A stretch of 64,000 nt of DNA, taken from Enterocloster lavalensis. Its GTDB lineage: Bacteria; Bacillota; Clostridia; Lachnospirales; Lachnospiraceae. Below, piece after piece: positions 7,590 to 15,192 of this stretch. Location of the stretch: assembly GCF_902364025.1 (NCBI RefSeq), contig NZ_CABJCG010000026.1, forward strand, positions 1 through 64,000. Reading direction: 5' to 3'. Position 1 is the stretch's first letter. Each line of letters starts with the position of its first letter. The position numbers and the translations under genes are program-made. The notes under the pieces are model-generated. The model was given only the letters and a program-made list of their open reading frames with translations, did not search any database and was not told the DNA's origin.

Positions 7590-8609
7590 CTATAATTCCA
7601 CAACATTTCCGGTTACAATGGACTGGTTGCCCGCATTGACCACGCGCACCGCCATCAGGCCGTCCCGCCCCGTCACCAGAACCGGTCCGTCCTCCCTGAC
7701 CGCCTTCACAAAGCTAATATCCTCATTCAGATACGCCTCCCGAAACAGGTGCATCCAGCTCTGTACCACATCGGCGGTCTTGCCTCCGTCCATGGTATAA
7801 ACTACGGTTGTCTTGTCCTGAAGGTCTCCCAGCATAATGGAGCCCTTGGTTCCCAGAATCTCCACCCTGGCGTCGTAGCCGTAACGCACGCCCTGGGCCC
7901 CGTCCAGACAGCCCAGCACGCCGTTGGCAAACCGCGCATTTAAAATCACGTTGTCGTAAAAGTCCGGGAAATCCTGCCGGGCATCCCCACAGCGGTAATT
8001 CCCCGCCAGTGCGTACACGGTCTGAAATTCTGATCCCGAAAACCAGCGCATGGTGTCAATGTCGTGGCTGTTGACCTCGGCCAACGGCCCGTTGCTCTTG
8101 TGGATGTCGTACATCCAGGGCTTGGGAATGCTGGGCCCGCGGGTCAGGGATTTCACCAGCACCAGATCGCCTACCGCCCCGGAGTCCAAAAGTTCCTTGG
8201 CCCGGACAAAGCTGGCGTCAAACCGCCGCATAAATCCCACCTGGAGCTTCACGTGGTTCTCCTCGGCAGCCTGAATCATTTCCTCACACTCCTGTGCGTT
8301 CATAGCCATGGGCTTCTCGCACAGGATATGTTTTCCCGCCTTTGCGGCCGCAATCACGATGTCCCGGTGATAGGCCGTGGGCGTCACCACCACCACCGCG
8401 TCCACCCGTTCGTCCTTCAGCGCTTCACGGTAGTCCGTAAAGGTATCCGTGATCCCCAGCTCCCCGGCGGCCGCAGCGCAGGCCTCCTCCGACGGATCAC
8501 ACACCGAAATAATACATGCCCCGGGCACTCTGGACGCAAAATTCCTTCCGTGGATCATACCGGCGCGTCCCGCCCCGATCAGGCAGATATTTACTCTGTC
8601 CTTTATCAT
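7590..8609 (-). CDS. Gfo/Idh/MocA-family NAD(P)-dependent oxidoreductase
   Basis: A 339-residue protein with Rossmann loop IGAGRAGMIHG (residues 11-21), the dinucleotide/catalytic EKP triad (98-100), and the active-site segment EVNSHDIDTMRWF (H182, D183, D185) typical of inositol 2-dehydrogenase-like enzymes. It probably oxidises or reduces a ring or side-chain hydroxyl of a sugar or inositol derivative. It sits between the PTS IIBC and zinc dehydrogenase genes in a tight minus-strand operon. Two different dehydrogenases after a PTS suggest a phosphorylated sugar or polyol with more than one oxidation step before aldol cleavage. Substrate not determinable. Confidence 0.88.
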   Translation of the reverse strand: MIKDRVNICLIGAGRAGMIHGRNFASRVPGACIISVCDPSEEACAAAAGELGITDTFTDYREALKDERVDAVVVVTPTAYHRDIVIAAAKAGKHILCEKPMAMNAQECEEMIQAAEENHVKLQVGFMRRFDASFVRAKELLDSGAVGDLVLVKSLTRGPSIPKPWMYDIHKSNGPLAEVNSHDIDTMRWFSGSEFQTVYALAGNYRCGDARQDFPDFYDNVILNARFANGVLGCLDGAQGVRYGYDARVEILGTKGSIMLGDLQDKTTVVYTMDGGKTADVVQSWMHLFREAYLNEDISFVKAVREDGPVLVTGRDGLMAVRVVNAGNQSIVTGNVVEL

Positions 8610-8636
8610 ATAATTCCTCCCCTGGCCTGACGGGCC

Positions 8637-9995
8637 TTACAGTTTTTTCTTAATCATGCTGACAATCACAGCTGAGATAACGGTTCCCACTGCAATGGAA
8701 ACCAGATACATCACCAGGTTGCTCACCGCGCCCGGAATCAGGAACACGAAGATTCCGCCGTGAGGCACTGCCAGGCCGCAGTTGAACAACATGGAGAGCG
8801 CTCCGGTCACAGCCGAGCCGATGGTCACGGAGAACAGCACCCGAACCGGGTCCGCCGCCGCAAAGGGAATGGCGCCCTCGCTGATAAAGGAAGCGCCCAG
8901 CACCCAGGCCGTCTTTCCGGACTCACGCTCATCCACCGTGTATTTGTCCTTGGCAATGATGGTGGAGAGAGCCATCGCCAGAGGCGGCACCATACCGGAG
9001 GCCATCACGGCCGCCATGACCGGGGCGGTCTGGCCGGTGGTCAGGGTGGTCAGAGACGCCACGCCGAAGAAATACGCCGCCTTTCCGATGGGACCCGCCA
9101 GGTCAATGGCCATCATGGCTCCCAGGATCAGCCCCAGAACGGCGGAGTTGACGCCGCTTAAATTGTTCAGGAAATTGGTAATGGCGTTGTTCAGAGCGGT
9201 AAAGGGCGTGCCCACCACAAATATCATGGTAAGTCCCACTGTCACGGAGGACAGAAGGGGTACGATCAGAACCGGCATAAGCCCTTCAAGCCCCTTAGGC
9301 ATATGGATCTTATTTTTCAGGAACAGCGCAACGTAGCCGCCTAAAAATCCGCCGATCAGCGCGCCCAGGAATCCGGCGTTCAGCGCGCTGGCAAGCATTC
9401 CGCCTACCATGCCGGGCAGCAGTCCGGGACGGTCTGCGATGGAGTGGCCGATATAGCCGCCCAGAATGGGAAACATCAGCGCCATACAGACGCCGCTGCC
9501 GATTTTGTGGAACGCCTGTGCGATCGCTCCCTCGGAATTGATCCCGCCGAATGCAAAGGAGAGCGCGATGCAGATACCGCCCGCAACCACAAAGGGAATC
9601 ATGTAGGAAACGCCGGCCATCAGATGCTTGTAGACGCCCACCTTGGGCTTGCTCTCCGTCTGGGCAGCGGAGGCCTTCTCATCCCGGTAAATGTAATCCG
9701 TCGCCAGGGCCTTCTCAATGATTTCCCTCGGCTTCTGAATTCCATCCTCCACGCTGGTGGAGTACAGCCGCTTGCCCACAAACCGGTCCTTGTTCACGCC
9801 GGTGTTTGCCGCAATCAGAACTGCGTCCGCCTCTCTGATATCCTCCGCTGTGAGCACATTCTCCGCGCCAATCGACCCCTGGGTCTCAACCTTGATCTGG
9901 TGTCCCATAGCCTCCGCTTCCATCTGGAGCTTCTCCGCCGCCATGTATGTATGAGCAATCCCGGTGGAACATGATGTAATCGCAACTATTTTCAT
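8637..9995 (-). CDS. PTS fructose-family transporter, fused IIBC component
   Basis: A 452-residue fusion. The first ~100 residues are a fructose-type IIB domain, starting MKIVAITSCSTGIAHT, with phospho-accepting Cys9. After a linker, residues ~125-452 form the IIC membrane channel (about 9-10 helices; GGYIGHSIADRPG and FISEGAIPFAA are family signatures). It imports and phosphorylates a sugar, receiving phosphate from the separate IIA encoded immediately upstream (one base apart). Separate IIA plus IIBC without HPr-like fusion is common in Firmicutes for fructose/mannitol-family systems of unknown sugar specificity. Confidence 0.93.
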   Translation of the reverse strand: MKIVAITSCSTGIAHTYMAAEKLQMEAEAMGHQIKVETQGSIGAENVLTAEDIREADAVLIAANTGVNKDRFVGKRLYSTSVEDGIQKPREIIEKALATDYIYRDEKASAAQTESKPKVGVYKHLMAGVSYMIPFVVAGGICIALSFAFGGINSEGAIAQAFHKIGSGVCMALMFPILGGYIGHSIADRPGLLPGMVGGMLASALNAGFLGALIGGFLGGYVALFLKNKIHMPKGLEGLMPVLIVPLLSSVTVGLTMIFVVGTPFTALNNAITNFLNNLSGVNSAVLGLILGAMMAIDLAGPIGKAAYFFGVASLTTLTTGQTAPVMAAVMASGMVPPLAMALSTIIAKDKYTVDERESGKTAWVLGASFISEGAIPFAAADPVRVLFSVTIGSAVTGALSMLFNCGLAVPHGGIFVFLIPGAVSNLVMYLVSIAVGTVISAVIVSMIKKKL

Positions 9996-9996
9996 C

Positions 9997-10452
9997 TCAT
10001 CCTTCTCCTTTCAGCAAATCCAATACCTCTTCTTCTGTTCCCGCATGCAACAGCTTATCCCGAAACCCATCGTGCATCAGGCTGCGGGCCAGCTGGCTGA
10101 GCATCCGCAGATGAAGGTCCCCCGCTTCGGACGGCACCGCAATCAAAAAAATCAGATTTGCCAGGCTGCCGTCCATTGCCCGGAAATCCACCCCGGCGTC
10201 ACACCGCGCAAACACCAGGGACGGGGTGCGCACCGCACTGCTCTTGCCGTGGGGGATCGCCACCTGCATTCCAATCCCCGTCACACCAAGGCGCTCCCGC
10301 TCCATTACCGCTTCCACGTACGGCTCAAGGGCTGTGATCCGCCCGTTCTCCAACAACGCTCCGGCCATCTGGCGGATGCAGTCCTCCCTGTCCAAACATT
10401 TCAAGTCAAACAGAATCAAATCCTTTGTCATCAGAGCTTCGATATTCTGCAT
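9997..10452 (-). CDS. PTS fructose/mannitol-family IIA component
   Basis: A 151-residue EIIA_2 domain protein. The phosphorylated histidine is H68 in GMQVAIPHGKS. It relays phosphate from HPr to Cys9 of the IIBC partner that follows. The stop nearly touches the IIBC start, implying translational coupling and balanced production. Family assignment is secure; the transported sugar is not given by sequence. Confidence 0.92.
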   Translation of the reverse strand: MQNIEALMTKDLILFDLKCLDREDCIRQMAGALLENGRITALEPYVEAVMERERLGVTGIGMQVAIPHGKSSAVRTPSLVFARCDAGVDFRAMDGSLANLIFLIAVPSEAGDLHLRMLSQLARSLMHDGFRDKLLHAGTEEEVLDLLKGEG

Positions 10453-10485
10453 TTTGTCTGTTCCCCCTCAGTCATCCGTTCGTTG

Positions 10486-11172
10486 TCACCAAGCTGCGTC
10501 AAAGCCCTCCAGAATCTTAAAGCTGCTGCTTGTTCCGATTCTCTCTGCACCTGCTTCGATCATCTTCTGGCAGGTCTCCCAGTCCCGGATTCCCCCGGCC
10601 GCTTTCACCTTCACGTCGTCACCCACCGTATCCTTCATCAGCTTCACATCCTCCGGGGTGGCCCCGCCGCTTCCAAATCCGGTGGAGGTCTTGATGAAGT
10701 CCGGCTTCACCCGGCGGGCGATCTGCGCCACCTTCACGATCTCGTCCTTCTCCAGGTAACAGTTCTCGAAGATCACCTTCACCAGAACGCCTGCGGCTCT
10801 GCAGATTTCCGTGATCCGGCGCATCTCCTCCTCAATGTAAGCGTAGTTCCCGTTTTTGACCTCTCCCACATTGATCACATAGTCGATTTCATCCGCACCG
10901 TTATCGATGGCATTCTGGGTTTCGAAACATTTCGTTTCGATTGTGGTCTGTCCCAGCGGAAAACTGATGGCCGCCCCCACATGAACCGGTGTGTCCTTTA
11001 AGATCTCCTTGCAGAACCGGACCGGCGAGGAGTTGATAGCAACCATCTTAAACCCGTTGTCCCTGGCTTCCTCGCATAATTTGCGAAAATCCTCCTCCCT
11101 GGCGAAGGCCTTTAAGCAGGTGTGGTCGAACATGTTTGCCAGGCGTTCTCTGGTCAGCTCGTTTACATCCAT
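10486..11172 (-). CDS. deoC: Deoxyribose-phosphate aldolase (DeoC family)
   Basis: A 228-residue TIM-barrel aldolase with the expected catalytic set: Schiff-base lysine K161 in FIKTSTGFG, proton-relay lysine K190 in VKAAGGI, and D97 in EIDYVIN. Canonical DeoC cleaves 2-deoxyribose 5-phosphate to acetaldehyde and glyceraldehyde 3-phosphate. Here it is the first gene of a PTS/dehydrogenase operon, not with nucleoside phosphorylases. A specialised aldolase for a PTS-imported deoxy-sugar or dehydrogenated sugar phosphate is therefore plausible. Its strong promoter faces the DeoR gene. Confidence 0.92.
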   Translation of the reverse strand: MDVNELTRERLANMFDHTCLKAFAREEDFRKLCEEARDNGFKMVAINSSPVRFCKEILKDTPVHVGAAISFPLGQTTIETKCFETQNAIDNGADEIDYVINVGEVKNGNYAYIEEEMRRITEICRAAGVLVKVIFENCYLEKDEIVKVAQIARRVKPDFIKTSTGFGSGGATPEDVKLMKDTVGDDVKVKAAGGIRDWETCQKMIEAGAERIGTSSSFKILEGFDAAW

Positions 11173-11195
11173 GGTTTGTCGTTTCCTTTCTTTTA

Positions 11196-11339
11196 TTTTC
11201 GTTTTATATTTTTTATTCTATCATACATTTTCGCTTTGTCAATCATTTATCGTATTTTTTTCAATATTTTTTCTTTATCCTCTTATTGCTTTCGTTTCGC
11301 TTTTTATTGGTTTATTCTTTTTAGTTTTTGTGGTATACT
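11196..11339. promoter_or_regulatory. Divergent deoC/deoR promoter region with TTTCGTTT-type repeats
   Basis: Minus strand: TTGACA (11237-11242), 16 bp, TAGAAT (11215-11220) for the deoC operon. Plus strand: a TATACT -10 at 11334-11339 with a poor -35, for the DeoR gene. Short repeats TTTTCGTTTT (11196-11205), TTTTCGCTTT (11228-11237, overlapping the deoC -35) and a doubled TTTCGTTTCGCTTT (11290-11303) recur in this otherwise very AT-rich stretch. They are candidate DeoR operators placed to repress the operon. Confidence 0.6.
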
Positions 11340-11362
11340 TTAAGAAAAAGAGAGGCAGATCT

Positions 11363-12142
11363 ATGAACGAAAAAGAAACGCTGTTCGCGGAAGAGCGCAA
11401 AGATAAAATCCTGCAGCTGTTAAAGGATTCAGAAAAGGTAACGGTGGCCCAGCTGTGCGAGCTGTTTGGGATTTCCCCCGTCACTGCCCGCAACGACCTG
11501 CGGGATCTGGAAAATGAAAACCTGCTCCGCCGGACCCACGGCGGCGCCATCCGCATGTCCAGCTCCGCCTACGAGCTGGAACCAAGCAAACGGGACGAAA
11601 ACACGGATCAAAAGAAGGCCATCGCAGCAGTTGCCGCGGAGATGGTTACGGACGGGGATACCATTATCATTGATACAGGCAGCACCTGTATGGAATTTGC
11701 CAAGCTTCTTAGCGGCAAACGCAATCTGAGAGTGGTTACGAACGATCTGAAGATCGCTCTGCTGCTGGACTCCTGCGAAGACATAACCCTGTACTTTATC
11801 GGGGGCGTCCTGCGCAAGCATTACAACTGTACGGTGGGCAATTTCGGTTCTGAGCCCTTCCGCCATCTTGTGGTGGACAAGGCATTTATGGGCGCCAACA
11901 GCCTTTCCACATCCCGCGGCGCCATGACCCCGGACGTGGGGCAGGCGGAAATCAAGAAAACCATGCTCTCCGTAGCCGACAAGGTGATCATCCTCTGCGG
12001 CAGCAATAAGATTGGTCAGAATTCCTTTGTCACCTTCGCCGAATTGTCGGATATCGACACTCTGGTCACAGACAGCGGGCTGAGACGCAAGCTGCAGGAA
12101 TCCCTGGAGGAACGTGGGATCGATGTCAAAATCGCACCATAG
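11363..12142 (+). CDS. DeoR/GlpR-family sugar-phosphate-responsive repressor
   Basis: A 259-residue protein. The DeoR HTH spans residues ~11-62 (AQLCELFGISPVTARNDLRDL, then RRTHGGA), and the C-terminal DeoRC sensor has the sugar-phosphate loop IIIDTGSTCMEFAKLL. ATG at 11363 is set by the GAGAGG site and by homology of the N-terminus; longer upstream readings run through the AT-rich promoter. It is divergent from deoC and likely represses the PTS operon until a phosphorylated sugar accumulates. Confidence 0.9.
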   Translation: MNEKETLFAEERKDKILQLLKDSEKVTVAQLCELFGISPVTARNDLRDLENENLLRRTHGGAIRMSSSAYELEPSKRDENTDQKKAIAAVAAEMVTDGDTIIIDTGSTCMEFAKLLSGKRNLRVVTNDLKIALLLDSCEDITLYFIGGVLRKHYNCTVGNFGSEPFRHLVVDKAFMGANSLSTSRGAMTPDVGQAEIKKTMLSVADKVIILCGSNKIGQNSFVTFAELSDIDTLVTDSGLRRKLQESLEERGIDVKIAP

Positions 12143-12169
12143 CGTTCCGCCCCGAGCGGCGGATAAAAA

Positions 12170-12210
12170 ACGGAGGCTTTCGCGCATCCAGCGCAATCGC
12201 CTCCGTTTTT
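12170..12210. terminator. Bidirectional intrinsic terminator
   Basis: ACGGAGGC (12170-12177) pairs with GCCTCCGT (12199-12206), flanked by A6 before and T5 after. It lies between the converging DeoR and YhcH-family genes and can serve both. Confidence 0.85.
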
Positions 12211-12248
12211 ATGTAAACTTCAAAAGCATTTTCATCCGGCCGTGTCCC

Positions 12249-12701
12249 TTAAACCGCCACCTTCACAACCACCTTTTTCACCTGGCAGGGCGCTCCGGCC
12301 ACGCAGCGGGGTTTGTGGGCGTCCTCCGGGGCCACCACGATCAAGTCGCCTTCCTCCAGCAATACGCTTCCGGAGAACTCCGGCTCCTGGTAAAAAATCA
12401 GGTCGTTCTCCTCGATGCGCTCCTTCACCTTCAGCCCGTCCCGTTTGCACACACCGAACATTTCCCGGCCTGACGCCATGTACTGGATGTCGAAGAACTT
12501 CTCATGGGTTTCGAATGAGGCCTCCGACGCCGGATAGGTGGTGTACTCCTGCACATTTGCCACCACAACGTCTCCGTCGATGGGGTAGCTCCCTACACCC
12601 AGGGCGCTGATATCCGTCTCCGCCAGCCACTTGTAAGCCTTGCGGAACTTCTCCTCCAGATAGTTATACTTTTCGGAAATGGAAATATTTGCAAAATACA
12701 T
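12249..12701 (-). CDS. YhcH/YjgK/YiaL-family protein (cupin-like sugar-processing protein)
   Basis: A 150-residue DUF386 protein. The family (YiaL, TabA, NanQ) folds as a cupin-like barrel and several members act on free sugars or sugar acids, for example as anomerases. Conserved features visible include HEKFFDIQYMASG and EGDLIVVAPEDAHKP. Its neighbour is a YiaK-type dehydrogenase; the same pairing occurs in the E. coli yia cluster for 2,3-diketo-L-gulonate. An 11-bp palindrome GTCGATTCGAC (12728-12738) sits just upstream. Exact substrate unknown. Confidence 0.88.
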   Translation of the reverse strand: MYFANISISEKYNYLEEKFRKAYKWLAETDISALGVGSYPIDGDVVVANVQEYTTYPASEASFETHEKFFDIQYMASGREMFGVCKRDGLKVKERIEENDLIFYQEPEFSGSVLLEEGDLIVVAPEDAHKPRCVAGAPCQVKKVVVKVAV

Positions 12702-12785
12702 GTTGCTTCTCCCTTCTATAATTTAATGTCGATTCGACTGCTCAGTTTTATGGGACGCTGTCCTGGCGCGTTTCGTCGCTGCGCC

Positions 12786-12943
12786 CAGCCCGACCCACGG
12801 AGCCCGGCCCTTCCTTCGGAGCCCGGCCCTTCTCCCAGCGCCCGGTCCTTCCTCTATAGCCCGACCCTGCCCCCCGGAGCCCGGCCCTTCCTCCAGAACC
12901 GGGCTCTTCTCCTGGAGCCCGGCCCTTCCTCTATAGCCCGGCC
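12786..12943. repeat. Degenerate 19-bp tandem repeat array (~7-8 units)
   Basis: Units such as GAGCCCGGCCCTTCCTTCG recur head to tail at 12800, 12819, 12838, 12857 (20 bp), 12877, 12896 and 12915. A truncated unit begins at 12786 and the last runs into the stop codon of the dehydrogenase gene at 12943. C/T-rich on the plus strand. It fills most of the gap between the dehydrogenase and the YhcH gene. No spacers, so not CRISPR; the unit is not a multiple of 3 and no credible reading frame covers it. Confidence 0.85.
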
Positions 12944-13992
12944 TACCGGCCGGAAATATCCTTGGCGTCCAGATCTCCCCCAGCGATAGCCTTCACCTGC
13001 CGCCAGATGGTCTCATCCACTGTGACGCCCTCTCTCATGCTGCGCTCCCTGGCAGACAGAGTACGCTCGCCCGGACAGGTTACCTGCCCGCCCTCGTGTT
13101 CCGGATGGCTGGAATCCGCGGCCGCCACGCGCTTGTTCAGCATGTCCTGAATCTCCTCGCGGGTTCCGAACAGGTAGGGGTCGTAGGCGATAAAAATCTG
13201 ACAGCAGCCCACGCAGCTTCCCCGGCCCTGCTCATCCATGTCAAAACCGCTGTTGCCGTTCGCCATCAGAGCCGCCGCCATGTCCAGGGCAATCGCCATG
13301 CCGCTGCCCTTCCAGTAGCCGGTGGGCAGAATCCGCCTGCTCTCCTCAATGGCGCCGGGATCGGTGGTCAGATTTCCCTGGCTGTCAAAACCGCCCGGAT
13401 AGGGAAGCTGTTTTCCCGCCAGCCGGTAGACCCCAAGCTTGCCGTAGGCGTACTGGCTCATTGCCATGTCCAACACGATGGGGCCGTCCTCCCGGGGAAT
13501 GCCGATGCAGAACGGATTGTTGCCCACGCCCGGCTGGTCGCTGCCCCACAGGGGCATGCAGCTCTCCGTGTTGATCCAGCTGATTCCCAGAAATCCCGCC
13601 TCGGCCATCCGCCACGCGTAGGTGCCGCCGCGCATCCAATGGCTGGTGTTTTTAAGGGCCACGCAGCCGATGCCGTGCTCCTTTGCCAGCTCCATGGCCC
13701 GGTCGGCGCAGAACAGGGCGTTGGTGATGCCGATGCCAAGGTGGCCGTCGTAATTCTCCACCGCGCCCCTGGCCCTTACAAGCTCGGGGCTGCCTTTGGG
13801 ATCGATCAGACCTCTGCGCACATAGTCCACAAACCGCGGGACCCGGTTGAGGCCGTGGCTCTCCACCCCGTCCGCGCTGGACTGGGCATGGATCGCAGCG
13901 CAGGTCTTTGCCTGCTCCTCCGTCAATCCTACATTTAAAAATGCCTGTTGGATCGTCTCGCGGACGGTATCATAGGGAATTTTTATACTCAC
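12943..13992 (-). CDS. Malate/L-lactate dehydrogenase-like oxidoreductase (Ldh_2; YiaK/ureidoglycolate dehydrogenase family)
   Basis: A 349-residue member of PF02615, a fold unrelated to classical LDH that reduces 2-oxo acids or oxidises 2-hydroxy acids with NAD(P)H. The catalytic histidine region ESHGLNRV (H46) and the second motif NTSHWMRGG (H118) are intact. The start is GTG at 13992, with GGAG 10 nt upstream. Neighbours (YhcH family, FadR-type GntR) suggest a sugar-acid dehydrogenase like 2,3-diketo-L-gulonate reductase. Its predicted promoter contains an 11-nt G tract, so expression may vary. Confidence 0.88.
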   Translation of the reverse strand: MSIKIPYDTVRETIQQAFLNVGLTEEQAKTCAAIHAQSSADGVESHGLNRVPRFVDYVRRGLIDPKGSPELVRARGAVENYDGHLGIGITNALFCADRAMELAKEHGIGCVALKNTSHWMRGGTYAWRMAEAGFLGISWINTESCMPLWGSDQPGVGNNPFCIGIPREDGPIVLDMAMSQYAYGKLGVYRLAGKQLPYPGGFDSQGNLTTDPGAIEESRRILPTGYWKGSGMAIALDMAAALMANGNSGFDMDEQGRGSCVGCCQIFIAYDPYLFGTREEIQDMLNKRVAAADSSHPEHEGGQVTCPGERTLSARERSMREGVTVDETIWRQVKAIAGGDLDAKDISGR

Positions 13993-14013
13993 ACCTGTTA
14001 TTCTCCTTTCACG

Positions 14014-14030
14014 GTTATACCCCCCCCCCC
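14014..14030 (-). promoter_or_regulatory. Predicted -10 preceded by a G11 homopolymer in the spacer
   Basis: On the minus strand an unbroken run of 11 G (14020-14030) abuts a -10-like TATAAC (14014-14019). Transcription would start about 23 nt before the GTG of the dehydrogenase and just before its GGAG site. With a 17-bp spacer the -35 would be TCGCCC, a poor match. Length change in the G run would alter promoter spacing. Confidence 0.45.
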
Positions 14031-14081
14031 AGGGCCGGGCGACGGGGCCGGGGGCGGTTGTTTCACTACCCCAACGCCGTG

Positions 14082-14092
14082 TGGTGGCACCA
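14082..14092. promoter_or_regulatory. Candidate FadR-type operator TGGTGGCACCA
   Basis: Perfect odd palindrome matching TGGTnnnACCA, the core shared with the three sites at 19591-19785. It lies about 90 bp upstream of the dehydrogenase gene, between it and the GntR gene. Confidence 0.45.
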
Positions 14093-14122
14093 GGCCCCGG
14101 CTCCCCGCTGTGCCCCGTCCGG

Positions 14123-14821
14123 TCAGTGCATGGAGATTTCCTTAATCGAATACTTGAAAAAATCGCTCAGGCACTTTTTCACCTTGTTTCGGTCGTCCTG
14201 GTGGAATGCGTTGAGGATCTTACAGCGGTAAAATACCGCGCTCTCCTTGGAGGTGGACAGCTTCAGCACCTTGATGGCGGATTCCTGGCGCATCAGGACC
14301 ATGATCTGCATCAAGCGGGCGTAGACGCTGTTGCCGCATACATCTCCCACGTAAGTGTCGATCTCAGTCAGGATCTTTAAAAAATCCTCCGCTGAAATCT
14401 CCTCCGCCTCCACGTCCAGCAGGCGGTCCCGGTACTCGTCCAGCCGGGCAAGAATCTCCGGGGTGCGGTTATCATAGCAGGTCAGATAGACCTCCGTCTC
14501 GATCAGGTTTCTGGCTGCGTAGATCTCGTCGTGGCGGTGCATCTCCTGGTAATACATCCACATCACCGTCTCCTCCGGTATCTTGGCCCCTTCCTCGCTG
14601 ACAAAACTTCCGTCCCCAGGCTTGATGGTCAGCATCCCAACCAGGGACAGGGCACGCAGCGCCTCCCGGACCCGGCTGCGGGTCACGCCGAACAACTCCG
14701 CCAAATCCCGCTCATTGGGCAGCTTGTCCCCCGGTTTTAACTGCCCGGATGTGATCATCCCTGCCAACCGCTCCATCACCTGCTCCGTGAGCGTCACCTT
14801 TTTTAACGGTTCATAATCCAT
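14123..14821 (-). CDS. FadR-type GntR regulator (FCD domain)
   Basis: A 232-residue protein with a winged HTH (residues ~8-72; NERDLAELFGVTRSRVREAL) and an FCD effector domain (~85-215). FadR-subfamily proteins recognise TnGTnnnACnA-like palindromes; exactly such sites (TGGTAGTACCA) occur in the RhaT/solute-binding divergent promoter and one variant occurs just downstream of this gene. It is therefore the likely master repressor of the 12.2-23.7 kb sugar-acid regulon, released by an acidic intermediate. It has its own promoter (14860-14889). Confidence 0.88.
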   Translation of the reverse strand: MDYEPLKKVTLTEQVMERLAGMITSGQLKPGDKLPNERDLAELFGVTRSRVREALRALSLVGMLTIKPGDGSFVSEEGAKIPEETVMWMYYQEMHRHDEIYAARNLIETEVYLTCYDNRTPEILARLDEYRDRLLDVEAEEISAEDFLKILTEIDTYVGDVCGNSVYARLMQIMVLMRQESAIKVLKLSTSKESAVFYRCKILNAFHQDDRNKVKKCLSDFFKYSIKEISMH

Positions 14822-14859
14822 ATCTGTCTCTCCTCTTTGCCCACTGTTTCACGTTTCCT

Positions 14860-14889
14860 ATCATAGCACATCTTTTCCGCATATGTCCA
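14860..14889 (-). promoter_or_regulatory. Predicted promoter of the FadR-type regulator gene
   Basis: TGGACA (14884-14889) and TATGAT (14860-14865) with an 18-bp spacer. The -35 touches the edge of the 47-bp repeat region. Confidence 0.55.
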
Positions 14890-15061
14890 GCGATAACCCG
14901 CGGCGGGGGCGGGATCGCGGGGACGCGGCCGGTAGGCGGCAGGCCACGCCGGGCCAGTAATTGCCCGCGGGCACCGGGCAGGCGGCGGATCATCGCCGAA
15001 CCAGTAATTGCCCGACGGGCAGCGGGTAGGCGGTGGATTACCGCTGGACCAGCGGCGGCCG
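14887..15061. repeat. Degenerate GC-rich direct repeats, 47-bp unit
   Basis: Two clear copies beginning CCAGTAATTGCCCG lie at 14954-15000 and 15001-15047. More diverged copies begin CCAG at 14887 and 15048. Each unit contains a self-complementary GGCGG..CCGCC-like core, and the last junction forms CCGCTGGACCAGCGG. With the terminator it fills the 371-bp gap (14822-15192) between the regulator and the aldolase gene; no coding potential is seen there. Confidence 0.7.
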
Positions 15062-15087
15062 GAGGGCGCGGCTAACCGCACCCTTCG

Positions 15088-15123
15088 TAAAAATTGCCCC
15101 GGCCTCACACCCGCCGGGGCAAT
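15088..15123 (-). terminator. Intrinsic terminator of the RhaT-aldolase operon
   Basis: Read on the minus strand, an 11-bp stem ATTGCCCCGGC/GCCGGGGCAAT (15113-15123 with 15093-15103, 9-nt loop) is followed by a U-rich run. It lies 70 bp after the aldolase stop. Confidence 0.88.
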
Positions 15124-15192
15124 CTCTACAATCCGCACATCCGCCCCCGCCAAAACCAGAACCGGCAGCGCCGCGAATCTCTACATTCTAAT

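Noticed and set aside
12786..12943. Possible CRISPR array
   Set aside because: Units are contiguous 19-bp direct repeats with no unique spacers and no cas genes. The same reasoning excludes the arrays at 27115-27282, 38540-38848 and 54535-54608.
12726..12989. 87-codon plus-strand frame rich in Pro/Ser/Arg
   Set aside because: It runs through the 19-bp repeats and into the antisense of a clear dehydrogenase gene. No ribosome binding site; composition follows the repeat, not codon use.
14020..14030. G11/C11 tract as a plain sequencing error
   Set aside because: Cannot be excluded, but the position at a predicted -10 makes it worth reporting; raw-read length distribution would decide.
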